Assembly: GCA_035260545.1 (NCBI GenBank)
Contig: DATFUZ010000055.1
Location: 35,998 to 99,997 of the forward strand
DNA: 64,000 nucleotides
Origin: DATDDB01 sp035260545
Lineage (GTDB): Bacteria; Pseudomonadota; Gammaproteobacteria; Burkholderiales; Gallionellaceae
Reading direction: 5' to 3'
In this document: piece by piece, positions 47,327 to 54,884 of the stretch
Layout: each line of letters opens with the position of its first letter
Position numbering within the stretch: the stretch's first letter is position 1
Notes under the pieces: generated by a model
What the model saw: only the letters and a program-made list of their open reading frames with translations
Databases searched by the model: none
Told to the model about the DNA's origin: nothing
Program-made: the position numbers and the translations under genes

Positions 47327-47992
47327 TCAGTTCCCGGAAGGCTCGGTGGACGGGGTAGTGGAGGGGTCGGCGGACGGGGCGGGTTTGCTGGCTGCCGGTT
47401 TGCTGGCGGCGGGTTTGCGGACTGCCAGTTTCCGCGCTGCCGGTTTTTTCACCGCGGCTTTTTTCGCTGCAGGTTTTTTGGCCGCTGGTTTCTTCGCGGC
47501 GGCGGTTTTCGCGGCCGCCTTCTGCTTGGCCTTGGCGGCTTTCTCTTTTTCCTTGGCGGCTTTCGCGGCGGCCTTCTGCTTGGCCTTCGCGGCTTTTTCG
47601 GCTTCCTTCTGTTTGGCCTTTGCGGCTTTTTCCGCCGCTTTTTGCTTGGCCCTGGCGGCCTTGTCTTTTTCGCGGGCGGCTTTTTCGGCGGCGCGCTGTT
47701 TCGCCTTGGCCGCTTTCTCGGCGGCCTTTTCTTTCGCCTTTGCGCTCTTGCCGGCGGTGCGCTCCGCCTTGGTCTGGTCCTTCTCACGCACCGCGCGCAT
47801 GTTCTCGCGCCACTCCTGCAGCATCTCGTCCTCGATTTCGAGCTGGATGGCGAGGGCCTCGACCTTGCTGAGCTTGTCCTTCTCCAGGCGGCGCGGCAGC
47901 TTGCCGGTCATCCGGGAAAACAGGCGTTCCGCTTCGTCCTTGCTCAACTTCTTGGCACGCGCCAGATAGTTCGGCTTGCTGATCTCCGTCAT
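47327..47992 (-). CDS. Histone H1-like Ala/Lys-rich protein
   Basis: A 221-residue protein. The N-terminal 75 residues are a folded helical head (ARAKKLSKDEAERLFSRMTG, EIEDEMLQEWRENMRAV). The rest is a low-complexity tail: first KAKQKAAEKAA-type repeats (about 85-165) that should form one long charged helix, then KKPAAKKPAA repeats like those of AlgP and eukaryotic H1, then a short Ser/Thr/Pro end. Such tails bind DNA non-specifically and can vary in repeat number. AAGGGAA precedes the start at 47992. Probable nucleoid or RNA-associated protein; the head domain's partner is unknown. Confidence 0.8.
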   Translation of the reverse strand: MTEISKPNYLARAKKLSKDEAERLFSRMTGKLPRRLEKDKLSKVEALAIQLEIEDEMLQEWRENMRAVREKDQTKAERTAGKSAKAKEKAAEKAAKAKQRAAEKAAREKDKAARAKQKAAEKAAKAKQKEAEKAAKAKQKAAAKAAKEKEKAAKAKQKAAAKTAAAKKPAAKKPAAKKAAVKKPAARKLAVRKPAASKPAASKPAPSADPSTTPSTEPSGN

Positions 47993-48180
47993 TTCCCTTA
48001 CCCCCTGCTTGTTTACTGTCCGGGTACATTCTTATCCAGAAACCAGTAATAAGCAACGGTAATATCCTATATATCACCGAAAAATCAATGCGCGCGCGCC
48101 GCCACAGGCGCGGGGACTGTCATGACTCTGCAATAATCCCGGTATAGCCTGCCGTGATCCCCACGATAAGGAAAATGCGC

Positions 48181-48414
48181 ATGACCCAGGAAGACACACC
48201 GCTCTACGGGGAACTGGTCGCCGGTTTTACCGGGACGCAGGAGGCGTCCACCGGCGAGGAAGAGCTGCACGAAATGGAGGCGCAGATGCGCCACATGATA
48301 GAAGAGGCCGCCTATTACATCGCCGAAAAGCGCGGCTTTCACCCCGGCTACGCGCAGGAAGACTGGCTGGCCCCGGAGAAGCCGGTGAGAAAGCAGCTCG
48401 GCCTGGATCGGTGA
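48181..48414 (+). CDS. DUF2934 small protein
   Basis: A 77-residue protein whose C-terminal half is a DUF2934 motif: RHMIEEAAYYIAEKRGFHPG then EDWLAPEK (aromatic-rich helix, RG, DWxxAE). The N-terminus is acidic. AAGGA lies eight bases before ATG 48181; an in-frame ATG at 48175 is too close. DUF2934 proteins are often nucleoid- or stress-associated orphan genes; function unknown. Converges with the gene at 48423. Confidence 0.78.
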   Translation: MTQEDTPLYGELVAGFTGTQEASTGEEELHEMEAQMRHMIEEAAYYIAEKRGFHPGYAQEDWLAPEKPVRKQLGLDR

Positions 48415-48422
48415 GCGGCGCG

Positions 48423-48851
48423 TCAGCCTGCCGCCATCACCTGGCGGTCCAGCTCGACCAGCGCGTAGACCATTTCATGTGAGATCTTGAGCAGGCGCGA
48501 ATTCAGGAGCTCCCGCGCGCCCGCCTGATCGTTCGCCAGCAGCTTTTCCATGAGTTCGCCCGCCAGCATGTGGCATTGCGCATGCTTGGCGCGCACCGTG
48601 AAGAAAGCGCCATAGCCGCCAATATCCCCGTCCGCGTGCAGGCGTATCCATTGCCCCGCGACCGAAAGCTCCTCGCGGCGCGCCTGCACCGGGTCGAGCA
48701 CCAGCGGCGCCTGCCCGTCCAGGTATTCCTGCAGCGAGATTTTCCACTTCATGTGTGCGTCGATGACGTCCGCGATGGTCATCTTTTCCAGCATTTTTTT
48801 CGGGTCGTCGTCTGGAACCAGGCCGACTAGACCGCCCAACCGCTTCAGCAT
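48423..48851 (-). CDS. CZB-like domain protein lacking the zinc Cys
   Basis: A 142-residue single-domain protein of the CZB (chemoreceptor zinc-binding) type. IDAHMKWKISLQEYLDG gives the first His and Trp, ELSVAGQWIRLHADGDIGGY the W-x-x-x-x-G loop and AKHAQCHMLAGELME the two C-terminal His. In standard CZB domains a Cys stands three or four residues before the loop (C-x-LGxW); here that place is Ser/Val, so the usual 3His-1Cys site is not complete. Stand-alone CZB proteins regulate diguanylate cyclases or chemotaxis. The N-terminal 20 residues are extra. Confidence 0.7.
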   Translation of the reverse strand: MLKRLGGLVGLVPDDDPKKMLEKMTIADVIDAHMKWKISLQEYLDGQAPLVLDPVQARREELSVAGQWIRLHADGDIGGYGAFFTVRAKHAQCHMLAGELMEKLLANDQAGARELLNSRLLKISHEMVYALVELDRQVMAAG

Positions 48852-48972
48852 TAACGTATCCCTTGTCCGTTATTGCATATCTTTCCCCTGCGCATCGCGG
48901 CACGCGGGCTTTTTATGTGCGCGCCGCCGAGGCAGGCCCGGCATTGCGCGGATTATTGCGCAGGCGCGGGTG

Positions 48973-49069
48973 CCAGGCAAGTCCCGCCAGCCAGGCCCCG
49001 CCAGGCAAGTCCGCCAGCCAACTCCCGCCAGGGAAGTCCCCCCAGGCAAGTCCCGCCAGCCAGGCCCCG
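48973..49069. repeat. Degenerate tandem repeat, 27-28 bp units
   Basis: CCAGGCAAGTCCCGCCAGCC then AGGCCCCG at 48973 and again, identical, at 49042; diverged or shortened units lie between. Positioned between the stop of one leftward gene and the upstream region of another. Confidence 0.8.
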
Positions 49070-49091
49070 GCGCGCGCGCGGGGGTGGCGGC

Positions 49092-49715
49092 TCAGTAGCG
49101 CAGGCGGCGCGGCAGCACCACCGACGCCATCACCTTGTGAAACACCGGGAAGTATGAGGCGAAGCTATCCTGCGTCGCCCAGGCCGAAACCTGCACAAAG
49201 CCCGTCTTCGTCGCGATGATCGCCGTCAGTCCCTCCACCTGCCCTCCGTCGCGCACATTCATCTGCGCCGTCACCCATATCGTGTGCAGCGCCGGTTCAT
49301 AGAGCGGGCGGCCCAGCATCGCCTTGGAAATGAAGGCCGGCAGCTTGTGCTTCTCCTTCTCCAGCGCCTGGTTGAGGTCCACAGTCTGCAGCTTGCGCAG
49401 CGCATCCTCCGCAATCCGGCCGCCCGCGGTCACCCGCGCCACGATATACGGATACCTGCCGGGGTTTCCGGATACGCCGGGGTGGAAGCCATAGCGGAAC
49501 TGCGCGGCCTTCTTGCCCGCGGGATGCTTGCGCACGTTCGCATTGAACTGCGCAAGCTCCGTCTTCGACATTTCCACCCAGCCGTCCGGCAGCGTGATGG
49601 TGAATTCCGGCTTCTTGAACGTCTCGCCCGCGCGCGCAGCGGGCGCCGCGGCGAGCAAACATGCGGCAAGCAGCGCCATTGCGGCGCCGAACAACCGGGT
49701 TGGCAACATACCCAT
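49092..49715 (-). CDS. Secreted protein, unknown
   Basis: A 207-residue exported protein with a long signal peptide (LFGAAMALLAACLLAAAPAARA). The mature part starts TFKKPEFTITLPDGWVEMSK, a pattern seen in periplasmic proteins that open with a PDGW strand (PsbP-like or DUF1795-type folds), and includes FRYGFHPGVSG and IWVTAQMNVRDGGQ. The last part, ASYFPVFHKVMASVVLPRR, fits the closing strand-helix of that fold. AGGGGAAATC precedes ATG 49715. Function unknown. Confidence 0.75.
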   Translation of the reverse strand: MGMLPTRLFGAAMALLAACLLAAAPAARAGETFKKPEFTITLPDGWVEMSKTELAQFNANVRKHPAGKKAAQFRYGFHPGVSGNPGRYPYIVARVTAGGRIAEDALRKLQTVDLNQALEKEKHKLPAFISKAMLGRPLYEPALHTIWVTAQMNVRDGGQVEGLTAIIATKTGFVQVSAWATQDSFASYFPVFHKVMASVVLPRRLRY

Positions 49716-49871
49716 GTGATTTCCCCTGCAATGTTATAGTTAGTTGCGCGGCCCGCGTTCCCCCTCATCGCCGGTGCGCCCCCGCATTATAGCGCCTGCC
49801 CGCCGCCAGCCGAACAACCCGGATAGTGGAACAACCCGGATAGTGGAACAACCCGGATTGCCGAATTCAGA

Positions 49872-50159
49872 TTACAGGGCCCGCCACGCCCCGCCCGCGC
49901 CGTGGTAGGTCTCCGCGCTCAGCTCGAAGCGCTGGCCGCAGGCCGTGCAGACAAAAACGAAATGGACCACATCGTCCCACCGGCCGGCGGGCGAGAGCCG
50001 GGCGAAAGGCTGCGACCCGGGAAGGGTCTCCGCATCGGCCACCGCCAGCGTCCCGTTCTCCACGTTCTCCTTCGCCAGGTGTATCGCGTGCCTGAGATCG
50101 TCCGGCCATTCGATCTTCAGCGGCTTCTTCAGATGCTTGCAGCGATCACATTCCGCCAT
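49872..50159 (-). CDS. Small zinc-ribbon-like protein
   Basis: A 95-residue protein with two Cys pairs: CDRCK at residues 4-8 and CTACG about residue 72, so one zinc ribbon split across the chain. Between them are a helical HAIHLAKENVENGTLAVADA and DDVVHFVFVCTACGQRFELS. No signal peptide. Start ATG 50159 (MAECDRCKHL) was chosen over upstream codons because the first Cys pair begins there. Family not recognised. Confidence 0.65.
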   Translation of the reverse strand: MAECDRCKHLKKPLKIEWPDDLRHAIHLAKENVENGTLAVADAETLPGSQPFARLSPAGRWDDVVHFVFVCTACGQRFELSAETYHGAGGAWRAL

Positions 50160-50191
50160 CGCGCTCAGTTCCCCATCGCTCGTGAGCCAGG

Positions 50192-50473
50192 CTAGTAGCC
50201 CGCGTTGAACAGCCCCATCAGATACGGCACCGCCAGCAACAGCGCCGGCGCAGCCAGCCCGATCGCGCACACCAGGAACTCACGCTCCCCGAAGCGCTGC
50301 GTCGCCAGCAGCACCACCTGGATCACCGGCGGGATCAGGAAGAAAGCCACCGCCGCATACACCGCGAACACGAAGCGCGACGAACCCGTCTGGCTCTCCA
50401 GCGCCACGACCCCGGAAGCGATGGCGATGAGCGGCCCGAGCAGGATGAGAAGACGTTTGCTTTCGCTGGACAT
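50192..50473 (-). CDS. Small membrane protein, unknown
   Basis: A 93-residue protein with three membrane segments (about 8-25, 35-56, 66-87), for example FVFAVYAAVAFFLIPPVIQV. GGAGCGCTC precedes ATG 50473. The gene lies 32 bases upstream of the zinc-ribbon gene on the same strand, possibly one transcript. Family not recognised. Confidence 0.65.
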   Translation of the reverse strand: MSSESKRLLILLGPLIAIASGVVALESQTGSSRFVFAVYAAVAFFLIPPVIQVVLLATQRFGEREFLVCAIGLAAPALLLAVPYLMGLFNAGY

Positions 50474-50609
50474 GAGCGCTCCGATTGAATGGTTGATATG
50501 CGTGCTCCGCGTATTCTACACACCTCGCGGCGGATGCGCCTCGGCCCGACGGCCGGGGACGCAAGCCGGCGCGGGGCGGGCCGCATTCATGCCAGGGCGC
50601 CGATCGGCG

Positions 50610-50710
50610 CGATGTCCGCAATGCGCAGCCTGGCGGACGTTTCGGGTGGGGTGGCGGACTTCGGGGTTGGTGCCCTTTCCGGTCGTCGCCATTGCCCGGA
50701 AGCTGCCATT
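50610..50710 (-). repeat. Family B dispersed repeat, copy B3
   Basis: On the minus strand: GGGCACCAACCCCGAAGTCC, GCCACCCCACCCGAAACGTCC, then GCATTGCGGACAT. Same block order as B1 and B2. It lies downstream of the leftward DUF1444 gene. Confidence 0.75.
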
Positions 50711-50713
50711 TTT

Positions 50714-50790
50714 GTAGGGTGGGTGGAGCGCAGCGATACCCACCGGGTATGGCAGCATTGATGGGTATCGCTACGCTCCACCCATCCTAC
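50714..50790. repeat. Paired REP (RAYT-type)
   Basis: GTAGGGTGGGTGGAGCGCAG and the inverse CTACGCTCCACCCATCCTAC, 77 bases. It lies between the DUF1444 gene stop and repeat B3. Confidence 0.85.
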
Positions 50791-50795
50791 GCTTG

Positions 50796-51662
50796 CTAAT
50801 GAACGGGGCGAGTATATCTTTCGAGATGGCCAGAACGGAACACAAAGAGCTCTGGAGTAAGTCTATATGCCCCGTTGGCGTAAGCCTCTTTTGACAGCTT
50901 CATTACTTTTTCAATTCCGGCTTGATCATTGCTGCCTGTAATCAGAAGCAGGTCACGAGTCGGGATGGCTATGATGAAATCTCCTTTTACGGGCAGATTT
51001 TCTTTGGTCCATACGAAATCCAGCAACAGTAAGCTGGCCTCATAGTCGCCGCCAGCCGTGAGCATAAAAACCCCATCTCCTCCATGCTTCTCTATCGCTG
51101 GAAGTATTCGCTCCAAATTGGCTTGCGCTTCTTTACGAAGTTGTCTTCGCTCGATTCCTGTCTCATTAAGTTCGTCCGGAGTTAGGTATTTTATGTTCGT
51201 CTCCGTGTCTTCGGCATAGACAACGATCAGGTCCTGGTTGAGGCTCTCATGGATGTACTTGGGCGGTTCTTTTGCTCCCGTTTCCAGAGCACTTTGGGCT
51301 ATCTCATTCAACCAACCCCGATCCTTAATAACAGGAATCACTCTTGTTGGATCAATTCCAGGCTGCTCATTAAGAATTTCCACATATGATGCAACACATT
51401 TCTTGATGACCTCATCCTTGTCATTGGGGGCTTGCTGGTAACTCGCAAATGCGTTATCAAGAAAACATGTGGTCTCGCGGCTATCTTGCGCGACAACTTT
51501 CAGTTGCAGAGGGCGAATGATCTCAACTCGCACATGAGGAACGGTTTTAGAAATTGCGTGGGAAACTGCCTTGGTAAACTGGTCTGCCGAAAGTGGCTCC
51601 TGAGCTGCGGCGGCAGCAACCAACCCAAGCGAGCCAATAATACTTTGAATTATTTGTTTCAT
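50796..51662 (-). CDS. DUF1444 (YtpQ-like) exported protein
   Basis: A 288-residue protein. The N-terminus (IIQSIIGSLGLVAAAAAQEP) is a signal peptide. The body matches the DUF1444 family: AISKTVPHVRVEIIRPLQLKV-like opening strands, NQDLIVVYAEDTETNIKYLT, the ANLERILPAIE helix and FIIAIPTRDLLLITGSNDQA near the end. Most DUF1444 proteins are cytoplasmic, so the signal peptide is unusual. The gene is AT-rich against its neighbours and is bounded by repeats A9 (5') and B3 (3'), both oriented with it. No other gene lies inside the unit. Confidence 0.8.
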   Translation of the reverse strand: MKQIIQSIIGSLGLVAAAAAQEPLSADQFTKAVSHAISKTVPHVRVEIIRPLQLKVVAQDSRETTCFLDNAFASYQQAPNDKDEVIKKCVASYVEILNEQPGIDPTRVIPVIKDRGWLNEIAQSALETGAKEPPKYIHESLNQDLIVVYAEDTETNIKYLTPDELNETGIERRQLRKEAQANLERILPAIEKHGGDGVFMLTAGGDYEASLLLLDFVWTKENLPVKGDFIIAIPTRDLLLITGSNDQAGIEKVMKLSKEAYANGAYRLTPELFVFRSGHLERYTRPVH

Positions 51663-51810
51663 TTTTGCGCTTTCGAAAAATAAGCTACTCAGTGATACGA
51701 AGGACTAACGGGACCACGCCATCAGTCCGAACGCACCACCGCGTGTCCGCATCTCGCCGAGTAATGCCGCCTACGTCGTCATATTCAGTTCAGGAGAGCA
51801 GCCATTCCAT

Positions 51811-51888
51811 ACAGTCCGCACCTGTTACAACTGAGCCATCCCGCATAATTCCGCCTTGTAGCAGAAGCCGGACCGATTGTACTTCAAC
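51811..51888 (-). repeat. Family A dispersed repeat, copy A9
   Basis: Minus strand: TTGAAGTACAATCGGTCCGG, CTTCTGCTACAAGGCGGAAT, TATGCGGGATGGCTCAGTTG, then GTGCGGACTG. It points toward the DUF1444 gene 149 bases further on. Confidence 0.88.
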
Positions 51889-51970
51889 CCTGGGTGCCTG
51901 ACGTGCATGCCACAAGCGCGCGGCGCCGACTCCTCCACGAATGGGGTCAAAGCCGTCAAGGAGGAATGAT

Positions 51971-52222
51971 TCACTTTCCCTCCCTGCCGGACCAGTCAAC
52001 GAAGCAGTAGACGAGCCCCCCGATAAAGCCGGCAGCGACGCACCACGCGCCAACGCTTGCGCGGTCAATGTTCCCAGGCAACAAAAGCCATGCACCAGTC
52101 GCCGCAAGAAAGCCGAGGGCTATGCCAGCCCACACCGGGCTCGGCGTGAAAAACACATCAAGGATAAAGTCGATCAAGCTCTCTGCTCTCCATGGCTGGC
52201 GCGCAAACCTTGAGAGATACAA
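51971..52222 (-). CDS. Small membrane protein, unknown
   Basis: An 83-residue protein with two membrane segments (WAGIALGFLAATGAWLLLPG and GAWCVAAGFIGGLVYCFVDW). It opens with a TTG at 52222 and has no good ribosome binding site, so the start is uncertain. Lies upstream of repeat A9 on the same strand. Family not recognised. Confidence 0.5.
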   Translation of the reverse strand: MYLSRFARQPWRAESLIDFILDVFFTPSPVWAGIALGFLAATGAWLLLPGNIDRASVGAWCVAAGFIGGLVYCFVDWSGREGK

Positions 52223-52433
52223 GGCGCGAGGTTACGTCCGCTAAAGGCACCAGGCTTGCATTTCTCCGCAGCGCTCATCATCCAAACTCGCTTTGACCAC
52301 AGGCGGGAATACAAGCCCAACCTGATTCCGTCAATTCTCCCTGAATTCCCCGCGCTGCGCACCGGGTTAGCTAGAACGTGCTTCAGGGGAACAGCCACCT
52401 GCAAACCAGAGTAGATGGTAATTCTAGATAGGA

Positions 52434-52568
52434 CTACGCCTCCCGTAGTAAGCATGATGAAAATTCAGCCCGCATAGCTACGGCAGCCGGAGCAATCACG
52501 CCCTGATTTCGGAAACGTTACTACGCCTGCCGTAGCTATCCTGAGCCCCCCTGCTACGCCAGCCGGAG
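52434..52568. repeat. Four spaced copies of a 15-bp motif
   Basis: CTACGCCTCCCGTAG (52434), CTACGGCAGCCGGAG (52478), CTACGCCTGCCGTAG (52521), CTACGCCAGCCGGAG (52554). Starts are 44, 43 and 33 bases apart, close to four, four and three helical turns. The rest of the 52223-52692 gap shows no gene. Confidence 0.8.
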
Positions 52569-52692
52569 TAAGGATCGCGTTTTTATCCACAGGCTGCACG
52601 ATAGTCGGCAATGATAGGGGTGGGGGACGAATGCCAGCGAAAGTCGCTTCGCCTGCCGGGCATTCTTTCAGCCGGCCCGCATCCTCACGAGG

Positions 52693-53349
52693 CTAGATGC
52701 CCAGCTCCTTGCACAGTTTTCCCACCATCTCGCGCAGCTCGCTAACGTCCGCTTCGAGCCTGGCCACGTTGGCCTTGAGCGCCGCGATTTCGCCTACAGT
52801 CACATCGGCGGCAGGGGCGGCAAAGGTGCGTGCTTCAATGATGGGTGTGCCGGAGAACAGGTGCATCCAGCGGTTTTCGCGCGCGCCGGGCTGTCGCGGC
52901 AATTCGACCACGAGGGCGCCGGCCGCGCGTTCGGCAAGCTCGACGAGGAAGCTCTCGACGGAGGAAATGTCGGCAAACTTGTGCAGTCGTTCGGAGTTGA
53001 TGCGCAGTTCGCCGGCGGTCTGCGGGCCGCGCAGCATCAGCGTGGCCAGCAAGGCAATGGACTGCGAGGGGAGATGCAGCACCTTCCCGATGTTGTGGGC
53101 ATAGCGGAATGCCCGTCCGCCGCTCGATTCAACCACCAGCGACAAGCCCCGCAGGTTGTCCAGCGCGGCCTGCACTTCGGCTTCGGAAGCCTCCATCGCC
53201 GGATCGCGGGCGGTCTTCTGGTTGCAGCCGGCGACGAGCGAGTTGAGCGTCAGGGGGTAGGAGTCGGGTACCGTGTGCTCCTTCTCGACGAGCACGCCGA
53301 GGATGCGCGTCTCGATGAGGGAGAGCACGGGAAGCGTCGCAGGCATCAT
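52693..53349 (-). CDS. YceH-family (DUF480) winged-helix protein
   Basis: A 218-residue protein of the YceH/UPF0502 family: two winged-helix domains and a C-terminal coiled coil. Signature pieces are VEKEHTVPDSYPLTLNSLVA, GCNQKTARDPAME, LLATLMLRGPQTAGELR and ENRWMHLFSG. The coiled coil covers about 180-215 (ALKANVARLEADVSELREMV). Probable DNA-binding regulator of unknown target. GAGG precedes ATG 53349 at about six bases. It is monocistronic. Confidence 0.92.
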   Translation of the reverse strand: MMPATLPVLSLIETRILGVLVEKEHTVPDSYPLTLNSLVAGCNQKTARDPAMEASEAEVQAALDNLRGLSLVVESSGGRAFRYAHNIGKVLHLPSQSIALLATLMLRGPQTAGELRINSERLHKFADISSVESFLVELAERAAGALVVELPRQPGARENRWMHLFSGTPIIEARTFAAPAADVTVGEIAALKANVARLEADVSELREMVGKLCKELGI

Positions 53350-53489
53350 GTAATCCTCAAGGGGTAATGACTCGAATGTTCTTGTTCCTGGCAGATGACC
53401 AGAAGCGGGTGCGGCCCGCACGCAGGGGCGTGGAACCTGGGCGCGGGTGTAGATTAACCCATCCCGCGCGCCATTGCATTGCATACTGG

Positions 53490-54314
53490 CTACGCTTGCC
53501 CGGGTTGGTGATGCCGCCGTATCCACGCCGGCCAGGTTTCGGCCAGCGAGGGGCAGGCGCCCACCGCCGAGCGCGCGGTCAATGTGAGCGGTGCGGCGAG
53601 GATGGGCGCATTCTGCATGGTCAGCGCGAGGCAGCCTGCCTCTTCTGCAATGAGCGCGCCCGCGGCAAAGTCCCACAGTTTCTGTTTGCCGTGCAGATAG
53701 GTCTGGATTCTGCCCGCGGCGAGCCAGCACCAGTCCAGCGCGACGGAGCCGAAGCTGCGCTGCGAGTGGTAGGGGTTTTCCGTGGCAATGGCGATTGCGA
53801 GATCAGTGGGCAGGCGCTTGGTGTCTATGATGGCCATGGCGTGCGCCAGCTGCGTCGGCGCGTCATTGCGGCGGTCGAGCGCCTGTTGGTCGAGGTAAGC
53901 GCCCAGGCCCTTCAGCGCATGGAAGCATTCGTCGCGATTGGGATCGTACACCAGGCCGGCCACCACCTCTCCGTCAAGGAGCAGGGCAAGGCTTACCGAA
54001 TACACCGGAATGCCGTGGCTGAAATTGCTGGTGCCGTCCAGCGGGTCCAGCAGCCAGCAATTTCCCGTCGCGAGTATGGCGGTTTGCTCGGCCTCCGTCA
54101 TCTCCTCGCCCAGCACGGGAATGTCCGGAAAGCGGGCCGACAGAATCCGGCTGATGCCTTCCTGCAGCATGAGGTCGGTTGCGGTGAGCAAGCTGCCGTC
54201 GCGCTTGCGCTCGGCGGCCTGGCGGCCGGATTGCGCGCGGCTGAAAATATCGCGCGCCGCCTCGCGCACGCTGGCTATCAGCAGCGGCCATTGTTGCCGG
54301 AAATCTGAATTCAT
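53490..54314 (-). CDS. Inositol monophosphatase family protein
   Basis: A 274-residue Mg-dependent phosphatase of the FIG/IMPase superfamily. Metal-binding motifs are present: VLGEEMTEAE (Glu), LDPLDGTSNFSHGIPVYSVS (DPxDGTxNF) and KLWDFAAGALIAEEAGCLA (WDxAAG). It could act on inositol, glucose- or adenosine-phosphates (SuhB, CysQ and HisN are relatives); the sequence does not choose. No clear ribosome binding site precedes the start at 54314. The 3' end lies at a degenerate REP (around 53450-53505), which may have replaced the last residues. Confidence 0.88.
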   Translation of the reverse strand: MNSDFRQQWPLLIASVREAARDIFSRAQSGRQAAERKRDGSLLTATDLMLQEGISRILSARFPDIPVLGEEMTEAEQTAILATGNCWLLDPLDGTSNFSHGIPVYSVSLALLLDGEVVAGLVYDPNRDECFHALKGLGAYLDQQALDRRNDAPTQLAHAMAIIDTKRLPTDLAIAIATENPYHSQRSFGSVALDWCWLAAGRIQTYLHGKQKLWDFAAGALIAEEAGCLALTMQNAPILAAPLTLTARSAVGACPSLAETWPAWIRRHHQPGQA

Positions 54315-54385
54315 GCTGAAACCACGTCAAAAGCGGATTGAGCCGGGTCGGCTCAGTGTCACCGTATTTCTCGCCACCCGGCGCG

Positions 54386-54688
54386 CTATAGCACCACCTC
54401 AAAGCATTCGAGCTGCGGCGGGCCGAGGTAAATGTCCCTCCTGCCGCCGGCGCTGGCATGCGCCTTCCTGAAGGCCTCGGATTTCGTCCATGCCTCGAAA
54501 GCCTCGCGCGAGTCCCATGTGGCATGGGATGAGAACAGCGTGTATTCCTCGCTGCTCGGCCCCTGCAGCAGGTGAAATTCCTTGAAGCCCGGAACCGAAT
54601 CGAGATATGAGTTGCGGCCCTTCCAGACATCGATGAAGTCCTGTTCGTGGCCGGGCTTGATTCTGAAGCGGTTCATTGCGATATACAT
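54386..54688 (-). CDS. Heme-degrading/ABM-domain monooxygenase (IsdG-like)
   Basis: A 100-residue dimeric alpha+beta barrel protein. The IsdG-type residues are in place: Asn in YIAMNRFRIKPG, Trp in HATWDSREAFEAW and His in FRKAHASAGG, with the family's GFKEFHLLQG strand. This favours heme monooxygenase over the quinone-type ABM enzymes. ATG 54688 follows GAGGTGACG; the frame's earlier GTG at 54694 is less likely. Monocistronic. Confidence 0.82.
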   Translation of the reverse strand: MYIAMNRFRIKPGHEQDFIDVWKGRNSYLDSVPGFKEFHLLQGPSSEEYTLFSSHATWDSREAFEAWTKSEAFRKAHASAGGRRDIYLGPPQLECFEVVL

Positions 54689-54774
54689 CGTCACCTCGAT
54701 TTCTTGTGAGCGTTGGAGGAAGGCCGCTTATTGACCTTTCCGTTATTCATGACGCGCTGCCGCGCCACACTCGT

Positions 54775-54800
54775 CATTCCGGCGCAGGCCGGAATCCAGC
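54775..54800. repeat. ATTCCGGC palindromic repeat, single copy
   Basis: GTCATTCCGGCGCAGGCCGG then AATCCAG; same sequence as 26131-26160. The string CCACGCAGTGGGC follows (about 54820-54832), as it also follows the copy at 26131. Confidence 0.8.
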
Positions 54801-54884
54801 CAATCAAAAATTACCCACGCAGTGGGCATCGCCAATGCCCGCAAGCGGCACATGGCGCAAGTGTACGTGCATTCCGTGTAGCCG

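Noticed and set aside
48973..49069. CRISPR array
   Set aside because: The repeats are adjacent or nearly so without regular unique spacers, and there are no cas genes in the window.
4767..51888. Family A/B repeats as integron attC sites
   Set aside because: The characteristic RYYYAAC/GTTRRRY core sites are not visible, cassettes are scattered singly among core genes rather than in an array, and no integron integrase is present in the window.
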